Shown here one piece after another: positions 25,531-38,477 of a DNA stretch of 61,285 nucleotides (the stretch's first letter is position 1; every line of letters begins with the position of its first letter). Made by a program: the position numbers and the translations under genes. The notes beneath the pieces are model-generated. The model was given only the letters and a program-made list of their open reading frames with translations, did no database searches and was not told where the DNA came from. The stretch comes from Saccoglossus kowalevskii (Eukaryota > Hemichordata > Enteropneusta > Harrimaniidae): the NCBI RefSeq assembly GCF_000003605.2, contig NW_003111099.1:1-61285 (forward strand). The letters run 5' to 3'.

Positions 25531-26784
25531 TGTTACATCGTTCATTGTCAGCGTATCCCTTCTACACAGTGTTACATCGTCCATTGTCATCGTATCCCTC
25601 CCACACAGTGTTACATCGTCAATTGTCATCGTATCCCTCCCACACAGTGTTACATCGTCCATTGTCATCGTATCCCTCCCACACAGTGTTACATCGTCCA
25701 TTGTCATCGTATCCCTCCCACACAGTGTTACATCCTCCATTGTCATTGTGCCCCTCCCACACAATGTTACATCGTCCATTGTCATATCCCTCCCACACAA
25801 TGTTACATCGTCCATTGTCCTATCCCTCCCACACAATGTTATATCGTCCATTGTCATCGTATCCCTCCCATACAGTGTTACATCGTCCACTGTCATCGTA
25901 TCCCTCCCACACAGTGTTGCATGGTCCATTGTCATCGTATCCCTCCGACACAGTGTTACATCGTACATTGTCATCGTATCCCTCCGACACAGTGTTACAT
26001 CGTCCATTGTCATTGAATCCCTCCCACACAGTGTTATATCGTCCATTGTCATCGTAACCCTCCGACACAGTGTTACATTGTCCATTGTCTTCGCATCCCT
26101 CACACACAGTGTTACATCGTCCATTGTCATTGAATCCCTCCAACACAGTGTTATATCGTCCATTGTCATCGTAACCCTCCGACACAGTGTTACATCGTCC
26201 ATTGTCATCGTATCCCTCCCGCACAGTGTTACATCGTCCATTGTCATCATGCCCCTCCCACACAGTGTTAAATCGTCCATTTTCATCATATCCCTCCCAC
26301 ACAGTGTTACATCGTCCATTGTCATCGTGCCCCTCTCACACAGTGTTACATTGTCCATTGTCATCATATCCCTCCTACACAGTGTTACATCGTACATTGT
26401 CATCATATCCCTCCCACACAGTGTTACATCGTCCATTGTCATCGTATCCCTCCCACACAGTGTTACATCGTCCATTGTCATCGTATCCCTCCGACACAGT
26501 GTTACATCGTCCATTGTCATTGTATCCCTCCCGCACAGTGTTACATCGTCCATTGTCATCATGCCCCTCCCACACAGTGTTAAATCGTCCATTTTTATCA
26601 TATCCCTCCCACACAGTGTTACATCGTCCATTGTCATCGTGCCCCTCTCACACAGTGTTACATTGTCCATTGTCATCATATCCCTCCTACACAGTGTTAC
26701 ATCGTACATTGTCATCATATCCCTCCCACACAGTGTTACATCGTCCATTGTCATCGTATCCCTCCCACACAGTGTTACATCGTC
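25531..26784 (+). repeat. Long-range module, copy 2 of 3
   Basis: Marker GTTCATTGTCAGCG near 25,540; K' at 25,820–26,185; two M repeats (GTTAAATCG near 26,266 and 26,578, 312 bp apart). Private to this copy and copy 3: CATTGTCCATTGTCTTCGC (near 26,077 and 35,507). The second M repeat has CCATTTTTATC. Confidence 0.8.
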
Positions 26785-27303
26785 CATTGTCATCGTATCC
26801 CTCCCTCACAGTGTTACATTGTCCATTGTCATCATATCCCTCCTACACAGTGTGACATCGTACATTGTCATCATATCCCTCCCACACAGTGTTACATCGT
26901 ACATTGTCATCGTATCCCTCCGACACAGTGTTACATCGTCCATTGTCATTGAATCCCTCCCACACAGTGTTATATCGTCCATTGTCATCGTAACCCTCCG
27001 ACACAGTGTTACATCGTCCATTGTCATCGCATCCCTCCCACACAGTGTTACATCGTCCATTGTCATCGTGCCCCTCCCACACAGTGTTATATCGTCCATT
27101 GTCATCGTATCCCTCCTACACAGTTTTACATCGTCCATTGTCATCGTATCTCTCCCACACAGTGTTACATCGTCCATTGTCATCGTATCCCTCCCACACA
27201 GTGTTACATCGTCCATTGTCTTCGTATCCCTCCCACACAGTGTTACATCGTCCATTGTCATCGTATCCCTTCACACAAAGTTACATCGTCCATTGTCATC
27301 GTA

Positions 27304-27582
27304 TCACTCCCACACAGTGTTACATCGTCCATTGTCATCGTATCCCTGCCACACAGAGTTACATCGTCCATTGTCATTGAATCCCTCCAACACAGTGTTA
27401 TATCGTCCATTGTCATCGTAACCCTCCGACACAGTGTTACATCGTCCATTGTCATCGTATCCCTCCCACACAGTGTTACATCGTCCATTGTCATCATGCC
27501 CCTCCCACACAGTGTTACATCGTCCATTGTCATCATATCCCTCCCACACAGTGTTACATCGTCCATTGTCATCGTGCCCCAA
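27304..27582 (+). repeat. Block L, copy at 27.3 kb
   Basis: Preceded by a 38-bp unit reading CCCTTCACACAAAG, with CCACACAGAGTTAC near 27,351–27,364; the same two changes recur at 46.4–46.5 kb. Followed directly by consensus rather than CCTCCTAC. Confidence 0.8.
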
Positions 27583-28399
27583 TCACACAGTGTTACATTG
27601 TCCATTGTCATCGTATCCCTCCCACACAGTGTTACATCGTCCATTGTCATCGTATCCCTCCCACGCAGTGTTACATCGTCCATTGTCATCGTATCCCTCC
27701 TACACAGTGTTACATCGTCCATTGTCGTATCCCTCTTACACAGTGTTACAACGTCCATTGTCATCGTATCCCTTCCACACAGTGTTACATCGTCCAATGT
27801 CATCGTATTCCTCCTACACAGTGTTACATCGTCCATTGTCATCATATCCCTCCTACACAGTGTTACATCGTCCATTGTCATTGAATCCCTCCAACACAGT
27901 GTTATATCGTCCATTGTCATCGTAACCCTCCGACACAGTGTTACATCGTCCATTGTCATCGTATCCCTCCCACACAGTGTTACATCGTCCATTGTCATCA
28001 TGCCTCTCCCACACAGTGTTACATCGTCCATTGTCATCATATCCCTCCCACACAGTGTTACATCGTCCATGGTCATCGTGCCCCAATCACACAGTGTTAC
28101 ATTGTCCATTGTCATCGTATCCCTCCCATACAGTGTTACATCGTCCATTGTCATCGTATCCCTCCCACACAGTGTTGCATCGTCCATTGTCATCGTATCC
28201 CTCCGACACAGTGTTACATCGTCCATTGTCATCATATCCCTTCTACACAGTGTTACATTGTCCATTGTCATCGTATCCCTCCCACACAGTGTTACATCGT
28301 CCATTGTCATCGTATCCCTCCTACACAGTGTTACATCGTCCATTGTCATCATATCCCTCCCACACAGTGTTACATCGTCCATTGTCATCATATCCCTCC

Positions 28400-28860
28400 C
28401 ACACAGTGTTACATCGTCCATTGTCATCGTATCCCTCCCACACAGTGTTACATCGTCCATTGTCATCGTATCCCTCCCACACAGTGTTACATCGTCCATT
28501 GTCATCGTATCCCTCCCACACAGTGTTACATCGTCCATTGTCATCATATCCCTCCCACACAGTGTTACATCGTCCATTGTCATCGTATCCCTCCCACACA
28601 GTGTTACATCGTCCATTGTCATCGTATCCCTCCCACACAGTGTTACATCGTCAATTGTCATCGTATCCCTCCCACACAGTGTTACATCGTCCATTGTCAT
28701 CGTATCCCTCCCACACAGTGTTACATCGTCCATTGTCATCGTATCCCTCCCACACAGTGTTACATCGTCCATTGTCATCGTATCCCTCCCACACAGTGTT
28801 ACATCGTCCATTGTCATCGTATCCCTCCCACACAGTGTTACATCGTCCATTGTCATCGTA
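28400..28860 (+). repeat. Second near-pure consensus run
   Basis: Mostly consensus units; exceptions seen are CATATCCC near 28,548 and CGTCAATTG near 28,650. It ends about four units before the diverged island at 29,017. Confidence 0.82.
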
Positions 28861-29016
28861 TCCCTCCTACACAGTGTTACATCGTCCATTGTCATCGTAT
28901 CCCTCCCACACAGTGTTACATCGTCAATTGTCATCGTATCCCTCCCACACAGTGTTACATCGTCCATTGTCATCATATCTCTCACACAATGTTATATCGT
29001 CCATTGTCATCGTATC

Positions 29017-29520
29017 CCTCCCACAGTGTTACATGTTACATTGTCATCTGATCACTCCCAAACAGTGTTAAATGTTACATTGTCATTTGATCCCTCACAC
29101 ACAGTGTTAAATGTTCCATTGTCAATGAATCCCTCCCACACAGTGTTATATCGTCCATTGTCATCTGAACCCTCCCACCCAGTGTTAAATCGTCCATTGT
29201 CATCTGATCCCTCCCACACAGTGTTAATTCATCCATTGTCCTTATGCCCCTCCCACACAGTGGTAAATCCTCCATTGTCAATATATCCCTCCCACACAGT
29301 GTTACATCCTCCATTGTCATTCGGCCCCTCTCACACAGTGTTACATTGTCCATTGTCAACATATCCCTCCTACCCAGTGTTACATCCTACATTGTCATCA
29401 TATCCCTTCCACACAGAGGTACATTCTCCAATGGCATCGTATCCCTCCCACACAGTGGTACATCTTCCATTGGCATCATGCCCCTCCCACACAGTGTTAC
29501 ATCGGTCCATTGTCATCATA
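29017..29520 (+). other. Strongly diverged island that keeps block order
   Basis: About 13 units carry several substitutions each: TACATGTTACATTG, CATCTGATC, GTTAAATGTTCC, CATTCGGCCCC, ACAGAGGTACATTC, CCAATGGC. Unit spacing is still about 39 bp. The landmarks follow a known order: GAATCCC, GTTATAT, GAACCCTCC, GATCCC, ATGCCCC with GGTAAATCC, ATATCCC, GGCCCCTCTCAC, CATTGTCC, CATATCCCTCCTAC, CCTACATTG. That is block K's end followed by block M. The changes are mainly substitutions, which fits an old copy better than raw read error. Confidence 0.82.
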
Positions 29521-30055
29521 TCCCTCCACACAGTGTTACATCGTCCATTGTCATCGTGCCCTCTCACACAGTGTTACATTGTCCATTGTCATCATATCCT
29601 CTACACAGTGTTACATCGTACATTGTCATCATATCCCTCCCACACAGTGTTACATCGTCCATTGTCATCGTATCCCTCCCACACAGTGTTACATCTTCCA
29701 TTGTCATCGTATCACTCCCACACAGTGTTACATCGTCCATTGTCATCGTATCCCTCCCACACAGTGTTACATCGTCAATTGTCATCGTATCCCTCCCACA
29801 CAGTGATACATCGTCCATTGTCATCGTATCCCTCCCACACAGTGTTACATCGTCCATTGTCATCGTATCCCTCCCACACAGTGTTACATCCTCCATTGTC
29901 ATTGTGCCCCTCCCACACAATGTTACATCGTCCATTGTCATATCCCTCCCACACAATGTTACATCGTCCATTGTCATATCCCTCCCACACAATGTTATAT
30001 CGTCCATTGTCATCGTATCCCTCCACACAGTGTTACATCGTCCATTGTCATCGTA

Positions 30056-30301
30056 TCACTCCCACACAGTGTTACATCGTCCATTGTCATCGTATCCCTC
30101 ACACACAGTGTTACATCGTCCATTGTCATTGAATCCCTCCAACACAGTGTTATATCGTCCATTGTCATCGTAACCCTCCGACACAGTGTTACATCGTCCA
30201 TTGTCATCGTATCCCTCCCACACAGTGTTACTTCGTCCATTGTCATCATGCCCCTCCCACACAGTGTTACATCGTCCATTGTCATCATATCCCTCCCACA
30301 C
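30056..30301 (+). repeat. Block L', copy at 30.1 kb
   Basis: Preceded by a 38-bp CCCTCCACACA unit near 30,021. GTTACTTCG near 30,229 is present, without the GTTACAACG change of the 21.8- and 24.6-kb copies. Confidence 0.8.
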
Positions 30302-31319
30302 AGTGTTACATCGTCCATTGTCATCGTGCCCCTCTCACACAGTGTTACATTGTCCATTGTCATCATATCCCTCCTACACAGTGTTACATCGTACATTGTC
30401 ATCATATCCCTCCCACACAGTGTTACATCGTCCATTGTCATCATGCCCCTCCCACACAGTGTTAAATCGTCCATTTTCATCATATCCCTCCCACACAGTG
30501 TTACATCGTACATTGTCATCGTATCCCTCCGACACAGTGTTACATCGTCCATTGTCATTGAATCCCTCCCGCACAGTGTTACATCGTCCATTGTCATCAT
30601 ATCCCTCCCACACAGTGTTACATCGTCCATTGTCATCGTGCCCCTCTCACACAGTGTTACATTGTCCATTGTCATCATATCCCTCCTACACAGTGTTATA
30701 TCGTCCATTGTCATCGTAACCCTCCGACACAGTGTTACATCGTCCATTGTCATCGTATCCCTCCCGCACAGTGTTACATCGTCCATTGTCATCATGCCCC
30801 TCCCACACAGTGTTAAATCGTCCATTTTCATCATATCTCTCCCACACAGTGTTACATCGTCCATTGTCATCGTGCCCCTCTCACACAGTGTTACATTGTC
30901 CATTGTCATCATATCCCTCCTACACAGTGTTACATCGTACATTGTCATCATATCCCTCCCACACAGTGTTACATCGTCCATTGTCATCGTATCCCTCCCA
31001 CACAGTGTTACATCGTCCATTGTCATCGTATCCCTCCCACACAGTGTTACATCGTCCATTGTCATCGTATCCCTCCCGCACAGTGTTACATCGTCCATTG
31101 TCATCATGCCCCTCCCACACAGTGTTACATCGTCCATTGTTCATCATATCCCTCCTACACAGTGTTACATCGTCCATTGTCATCATACCCCTCTCACACA
31201 GTGTTACATTGTCCATTGTCATCATATCCCTCCTACACAGTGTTACATCGTACATTGTCATCATATCCCTCCCACACAGTGTTACATCGTCCATTGTCAT
31301 CGTATCCCTCCCACACAGT

Positions 31320-31610
31320 GTTACATCGTCATTGTCATCGTATCCCTCCCACACAGTGTTACATCGTCATTGTCATCGTATCCCTCCTACACAGTGTACA
31401 TCGTCATTGTCATCGTGCCCCTCCCACACAGTGTTACATCGTCATTGTCATCGTATCCCTCCCACACAGTGTACATCGTCAATTGTCATCGTATCCCTCC
31501 CACACAGTGATACATCGTCCATGTCATCGTATCCCTCCCACACAGTGTTACATCGTCCATGTCATCGTATCCCTCCCACACAGTGTTACATCCTCCATTG
31601 TCATGTGCCC
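31320..31610 (+). other. Cluster of one-base deletions
   Basis: Nine single-base losses are visible in about eight successive units: CATCGTCATTG (C lost) near 31,330, 31,369, 31,404 and 31,443; CAGTGTACATCG (T lost) near 31,398 and 31,471; CCATGTCATCG (T lost) near 31,521 and 31,559; TCATGTGCCCC (T lost) near 31,605. Nearly all fall in CC or TT pairs. The unit order is otherwise ordinary. Confidence 0.85.
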
Positions 31611-31769
31611 CTCCCACACAATGTTACATCGTCCATTGTCATATCCCTCCCACACAATGTTACATCGTCCATTGTCATATCCCTCCCACACAATGTTATA
31701 TCGTCCATTGTCATCGTATCCCTCATACACAGTGTTACATCGTCCATTGTCATCGTGTCCCTCATACAC

Positions 31770-32080
31770 AGTGTTACATCGTCCATTGTCATCGTATCCC
31801 TCCCATACAGTGTTACATCGTCCACTGTCATCGTATCCCTCCTACACAGTGTTGCATGGTCCATTGTCATCGTATCCCTCCGACACAGTGTTACATCGTA
31901 CATTGTCATCGTATCCCTCCGACACAGTGTTACATCGTCCATTGTCATTGAATCCCTCCCACACAGTGTTATATCGTCCATTGTCATCGTAACCCTCCAA
32001 CACAGTGTTACATCGTCCATTGTCATCGCATCCCTCCCACACAGTGTTACATCGTCCATTGTCATTGAATCCCTCCAACA
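31770..32080 (+). repeat. Block K', copy at 31.8 kb
   Basis: GTTGCATGG is preceded by CCTCCTAC (as at 4.0, 49.3 and 54.6 kb) rather than consensus. GCATCCCTCCCAC is then followed by GAATCCCTCCAAC, mixing K and K' endings. Confidence 0.75.
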
Positions 32081-32919
32081 CAGTGTTATATCGTCCATTG
32101 TCATCGTATCCCTCCGACACAGTGTTACATCGTCCATTGTCATCGTATCCCTCCCACACAGTGTTACATCGTCCATTGTCATCATGCCCCTCCCACACAG
32201 TGTTAAATCGTCCATTGTCATCATATCCCTCCCACACAGTGTTACATCGTCCATTGTCATCGTGCCCCTCTCACACAGTGTTACATTGTCCATTGTCATC
32301 ATATCCCTCCTACACAGTGTTACATCGTACATTGTCATCATATCCCTCCCACACAGTGTTACATCGTCCATTGTCATCGTATCCCTCCCACACAGTGTTA
32401 CATCGTCCATTGTCATCATATCCCTCCCACACAGTGTTACATCGTCCAATGTCATCGTATCCCTCCTACACAGTGTTACATCGTCCATTGTCATCATATC
32501 CCTCCTACACAGTGTTACATCGTCCATTGTCGTATCCCTCTTACACAGTGTTACATCGTCCATTGTCATCGTATCCCTTCCACACAGTGTTACATCGTCC
32601 AATGTCATCGTATCCCTCCTACACAGTGTTACATCGTCCATTGTAATCATATCCCTCCTACACAGTGTTACATCGTCCATTGTCATCGTGCCCCTCCCAC
32701 ACAGTGTTACATCGTCCATTGTCATCGTATCCCTTCCACACAGTGTTACATCGTCCATTGTCATCGTATCCCTCTCACACAGTGTTACATCGTCCATTGT
32801 CATCGTATCCCTCCCACACAGTGATACATCGTCCATTGTCATCGTATCCCTCCCACACAGTGTTACATCGTCCATTGTCATCGTATCCCTCCCACACAGT
32901 GTTACATCGTCAATTGTCA

Positions 32920-33590
32920 TCGTATCCCTCCCATACAGTGTTACATCGTCCACTGTCATCGTATCCCTCCCACACAGTGTTGCATCGTCCATTGTCATCG
33001 TATCCCTCCGACACACTGTTACATCGTACATTGTCATTGTATCCCTCCGACACAGTGTTACATCGTCCATTGTCATTGAATCCCTCCCACACAGTGTTAT
33101 ATCGTCCATTGTCATCGTAACCCTCCGACACAATGTTACATCGTCCATTGTCATCGCATCCCTCCCACACAGTGTTACATCGTCCATTGTCATCGTGCCC
33201 CTCCCACACAGTGTTACTGCGTCCATTGTCATCGTATCCCTCCTACACAGTTTTACATCGTCAATTGTCATCGTATCCCTCCCACACAGTGTTACATCGT
33301 CCATTGTCATCGTATCCCTCCACACAGTGTTACATCGTCCATTGTCATTGAATCCCTCCAACACAGTGTTATATCGTCCATTGTCATCGTAACCCTCCGA
33401 CACAGTGTTACATCGTCCATTGTCATCGTATCCCTCCCACACAGTGTTACATCATCCATTGTCATCATGCCCCTTCCACACAGTGTTACATCGTCCATTG
33501 TCATCATATCCCTCCCACACAGTGTTACATCGTCCATTGTCATCGTGCCCTTCTCACACAGTGTTACATTGTCCATTGTCATCATATCCC
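32920..33590 (+). repeat. Long-range duplicate of 53,440–54,110
   Basis: Constant offset of 20,520. Shared rare variants: CGACACACTGTTAC (near 33,010), GTACATTGTCATTGTATCC, CCGACACAATG, GTTTTACATCGTCAATTG, a 38-bp CCCTCCACACA unit and ATGCCCCTTCC. Differences: GTTACTGCG (33,216) and GTGCCCTTCTC (33,546) here. Confidence 0.82.
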
Positions 33591-34095
33591 TCCTACACAG
33601 TGTTACATCGTACATTGTCATCGTATCCCTCCCACACAGTGTTACATCGTCCATTGTCATCGTATCCCACCCACACAGTGTTACATCGTCCATTGTCATC
33701 GTATCCCTCCCACACAGTGTTACATCGTCCATTGTCATCGTATCCCTCCCACACAGTGTTACATCGTCCAATGTCATCGTGCCCACTCCCACACAGTGTT
33801 ACATCGTCCATTGTCATCGTATCCCTCCTACACAGTGTTACATCGTCCATTGTCATCGTATCCCTCCCACACAGTGTTACATCGTCAATTGTCATCGTAT
33901 CCCTCCCACACAGTGTTACATCGTCCATTGTCATCGTATCCCTCCCACAGTGTTACATCGTCCATTGTCATCGTATCCCTCCCACACAGTGTTACATCCT
34001 CCATTGTCATTGTGCCCCTCCCACACAATGTTACATCGTCCATTGTCATATCCCTCCCACACAATGTTACATCGTCCATTGTCATCGTATCCCTC

Positions 34096-34452
34096 CTACA
34101 CAGTGTTACATCGTCCATTGTCATCGTGTCCCTCATACACAGTGTTACATCGTCCATTGTCATCGTACCCCTCCCATACAGTGTTACATCGTCCACTGTC
34201 ATCGTATCCCTCCCACACAGTGTTGCATCGTCCATTGTCATCGTATCCCTCCGACACAGTGTTACATCGTACATTGTCATCGTATCCCTCCGACACAGTG
34301 TTACATCGTCCATTGTCATTGAATCCCTCCCACACAGTGTTATATCGTCCATTGTCATCGTAACCCTCCGACACAGTGTTACATCGTCCATTGTCATCGC
34401 ATCCCTCCCACACAGTGTTACATCGTCCATTGTCATCGTGCCCCTCCCACAC
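34096..34452 (+). repeat. Block K, copy at 34.1 kb
   Basis: Same GTACCCC subtype and flanks as 17,869–18,225, its partner at offset 16,227. Confidence 0.84.
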
Positions 34453-34960
34453 AGTGTTACATCGTCCATTGTCATCGTATCCCTCCTACACAGTTTTACA
34501 TCGTCCATTGTCATCGTATCCCTCCCACACAGTGTTACATCGTCCATTGTCATCGTATCCCTCCCACACAGTGTTACATCGTCCATTGTCATCGTATCCC
34601 TCCCACACAGTGTTACATAGTCCATTGTCATCGTATCCCTCCACACAGTGTTACATCGTCCATTGTCATCGTATCCCTCCCACACAGCATTACATCGTCC
34701 ATTGTCATCGTATCCCTCCCACACAGTGTTACATCGTCCATTGTCATCGTATCCCTCCCACACAGTGTTACATCGTCCATTGCCATCGTGCCACTCCCAC
34801 ACAGTGTTACATCGTCCATTGTCATCGTATCCCTCCCACACAGTGTTACATCGTCCATTGTCATCATATCCCTCCCACACAGTGTTACATCGTCCATTGT
34901 CATCGTATCCCTCCCACACAGTGTTACATCGTCCATTGTCATCGTGCCACTCCCACACAG

Positions 34961-35700
34961 TGTTACATCGTTCATTGTCAGCGTATCCCTTCTACACAGT
35001 GTTACATCGTCCATTGTCATCGTATCCCTCCCACACAGTGTTACATCGTCAATTGTCATCGTATCCCTCCCACACAGTGTTACATCGTCCATTGTCATCG
35101 TATCCCTCCCACACAGTGTTACATCGTCCATTGTCATCGTATCCCTCCCACACAGTGTTACATCCTCCATTGTCATTGTGCCCCTCCCACACAATGTTAC
35201 ATCGTCCATTGTCATATCCCTCCCACACAATGTTACATCGTCCATTGTCCTATCCCTCCCACACAATGTTATATCGTCCATTGTCATCGTATCCCTCCCA
35301 TACAGTGTTACATCGTCCACTGTCATCGTATCCCTCCCACACAGTGTTGCATGGTCCATTGTCATCGTATCCCTCCGACACAGTGTTACATCGTACATTG
35401 TCATCGTATCCCTCCGACACAGTGTTACATCGTCCATTGTCATTGAATCCCTCCCACACAGTGTTATATCGTCCATTGTCATCGTAACCCTCCGACACAG
35501 TGTTACATTGTCCATTGTCTTCGCATCCCTCACACACAGTGTTACATCGTCCATTGTCATTGAATCCCTCCAACACAGTGTTATATCGTCCATTGTCATC
35601 GTAACCCTCCGACACAGTGTTACATCGTCCATTGTCATCGTATCCCTCCCGCACAGTGTTACATCGTCCATTGTCATCATGCCCCTCCCACACAATGTTA
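34961..35700 (+). repeat. Long-range module, copy 3 of 3
   Basis: GTTCATTGTCAGCG near 34,970, then the same series as at 25.5 kb through CATTGTCTTCGC and CCCGCAC. It departs at CATGCCCC: instead of GTTAAATCG the next unit starts ATGTTACATCG, and the substitution patch at 35,735 follows. Confidence 0.8.
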
Positions 35701-35734
35701 CATCGTCCATTGTCATCGTATCACTCCTACACAG

Positions 35735-35880
35735 CGTTACATCGTCCATTGTCGTCATATCCCTCCTATACAGCGTTACATCGTCGACTGTCGTCGTATC
35801 CCTCCGACACAGTGTTGCATGGTCCATTGTCGTCATATCACTCCGACACAGTGTTACATCGTACATTGTCGTCGTATCCC
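35735..35880 (+). other. Four-unit patch sharing TGTCGTC
   Basis: Four consecutive units carry A to G at unit position 21 (TGTCGTC for TGTCATC) yet keep the K' order: CCTATAC, CGACTGTC, GTTGCATGG, GTACATTG. Two neighbours also share GCGTTAC. I did not see this change elsewhere in the array. The patch is followed by a 38-bp unit (GTCATGAATCCC, near 35,908). Confidence 0.85.
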
Positions 35881-36639
35881 TCCGACACAGTGTTACATCA
35901 TCCATTGTCATGAATCCCTCCAACACAGTGTTATATCGTCAATTGTCATCGTAACCCTCCGACACAGTGTTACATCGTCCATTGTCATCGTATCCCTCCC
36001 ACACAGTGTTACATCGTCCATTGTCATCATGCCCCTCCCACACAGTGTTACATCGTCCATTGTCATCATATCCCTCCCACACAGTGTTACATCGTCCATT
36101 GTCATCGTATCCCTCCCACACAGTGTTACATTGTCCATTGTCATCGTATCCCTCCCACACAGTGTTACATCGTCCATTGTCATCGTATCCCTCCCACACA
36201 GTGTTACATCGTCCATTGTCATCGTATCCCTCCCACACAGTGTTACATCGTCCATTGTCATCATATCCCTTCTACACAGTGTTACATTGTCCATTGTCAT
36301 CGTATCCCTCCCACACAGTGTTACATCGTCCATTGTCATCGTATCCCTCCCACGCAGTGTTACATCCTCCATTGTCATTGTGCCCCTCCCACACAATGTT
36401 ACATCGTCCATTGTCATATCCCTCCCACACAATGTTACATCGTCCATTGTCATATCCCTCCCACACAATGTTATATCGTCCATTGTCATCGTATCCCTCC
36501 TACACAGTGTTACATCGTCCATTGTCATCGTGTCCCTCATACACAGTGTTACATCGTCCATTGTCATCGTATCCCTCCCATACAGTGTTACATCGTCCAC
36601 TGTCATCGTATCCCTCCCACACAGTGTTATATCGTCCAT

Positions 36640-36715
36640 TGTCATCGTAAACGTGGAGCACAGGGTTACTTGGTCCATTGTCATCGCATCCTTCCACACA
36701 GTGTTACATCGTCCA
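36640..36715 (+). other. Locally scrambled unit
   Basis: In the GTTATAT/GTAACC unit the usual CCCTCCGACACA is replaced by ACGTGGAGCACA (36,650–36,661), followed by GGGTTACTTGGTCC. The changes are confined to about 25 bp within a correctly spaced array. The next unit (GCATCCTTCCACACA) is 38 bp. Confidence 0.75.
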
Positions 36716-36726
36716 TTGTCATCGTA

Positions 36727-36972
36727 TCACTCCCACACAGTGTTACATCGACCATTGTCATCGTATCCCTCACACACAGTGTTACATCGTCCATTGTCAT
36801 TGAATCCCTCCAACACAGTGTTATATCGTCCATTGTCATCGTAACCCTCCAACACAGTGTTACAACGTCCATTGTCATCGTATCCCTCCCACACAGTGTT
36901 ACTTCGTCCATTGTCATCATGCCCCTCCCACACAGTGTTACATCGTCCATTGTCATCATATCCCTCCCACAC
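36727..36972 (+). repeat. Block L', copy at 36.7 kb
   Basis: Same subtype as the 21.8-kb copy (CATCGACC, GTAACCCTCCAAC, GTTACAACG). It follows the scrambled unit. Confidence 0.8.
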
Positions 36973-37263
36973 AGTGTTACATCGTCCATTGTCATCGTGC
37001 CCCTCTCACACAGTGTTTCATTGTCCATTGTCATCATATCCCTCCTACACAGTGTTACATCGTACATTGTCATCATATCCCTCCCACACAGTGTTACATC
37101 GTCCATTGTCATCGTATCCCTCCCACACAGTGTTACATCGTCCATTGTCATCGTATCCCTCCCACATAGTATTACATCGTCCATTGTCATCGTATTCCTC
37201 CCACACAGTGTTACATCGTCCATTGTCATCGTATCCCTCCCACACAGTGTTACATCGTCCATT

Positions 37264-37585
37264 GTCATCGTATCCCTCCCACAGTGTTACATCGTCCATT
37301 GTCATCGTATCCCTCCCACACAGTGTTACATCGTCCATTGTCATCGTATCCCTCCCACACAGTGTTACATCGTCCATTGTCATCATATCCCTCCCACACA
37401 GTGTTACATCGTCCATTGTCATCGTATCCCTCCCACACAGTGTTACATCGTCCATTGTCATCGTATCCCTCCCACACAGTGTTACATCGTCCATTGTCAT
37501 CGTATCCCTCCCACACAGTGTTACATCGTCCATTGTCATCGTATCCCTCCCACACAGTGTTACATCGTCCATTGTCATCGTATCC
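37264..37585 (+). repeat. Third near-pure consensus run
   Basis: About eight consensus units after a 37-bp CCCACAGTG unit (37,276–37,284), with one CATATCCC exception near 37,384. It leads directly into the K/M junction shared with 2.55 kb. Confidence 0.78.
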
Positions 37586-38477
37586 CTCCTACACAGTGTT
37601 ACATCGTCCATTGTCATCGTGTCCCTCATACACAGTGTTACATCGTCCATTGTCATCGTACCCCTCCCATACAGTGTTACATCGTCCACTGTCATCGTAT
37701 CCCTCCCACACAGTGTTGCATCGTCCATTGTCATCGTATCCCTCCGACACAGTGTTACATCGTCCATTGTCATCATGCCCCTCCCACACAGTGTTAAATC
37801 GTCCATTTTCATCATATCCCTCCCACACAGTGTTACATCGTCCATTGTCATCGTGCCCCTCTCACACAGTGTTACATTGTCCATTGTCATCATATCCCTC
37901 CTACACAGTGTTACATCGTACATTGTCATCATATCCCTCCCACACAGTGTTACATCGTCCATTGTCATCGTATCCCTCCCACACAGTGTTACATCGTCCA
38001 TTGTCATCGTATCCCTCCCACACAGTGTTACATCGTCCATTGTCATCGTATCCCTCCCACACAGTGTTACATCGTCCATTGTCATCGTGCCACTCCCACA
38101 CAGTGTTACATCGTCCATTGTAATCGTATCCCTCCTACACAGTGTTACATCGTCCATTGTCATCGTATCCCTCCCACACAGTGTTACATCGTCCATTGTC
38201 ATCGTATCCCTCCCACACAGTGTTACATCGTCCATTGTCATCATGCCCCTCCCACACAGTGTTACATCGTCCATTGTCATTGTATCCCTCCCACACAGTG
38301 TTACATCGTCCATTGTCATCATGCCCCTCCCACACAGTGTTACATCATCCATTGTCATCATATCCCTCCCACACAGTGTTACATCGTCCATAGTCATCGT
38401 ATCCCTTCTACACAGTGTTACATCGTCCATTGTCATCGTATCCCTCCCACAGTGTTACATCGTCCATTGTCATTGTA

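Noticed and set aside
29017-29520. Transposon or other foreign insertion
   Set aside because: Spacing stays near 39 bp and every unit aligns to a known variant in the right order. There are no terminal repeats or target-site duplication.
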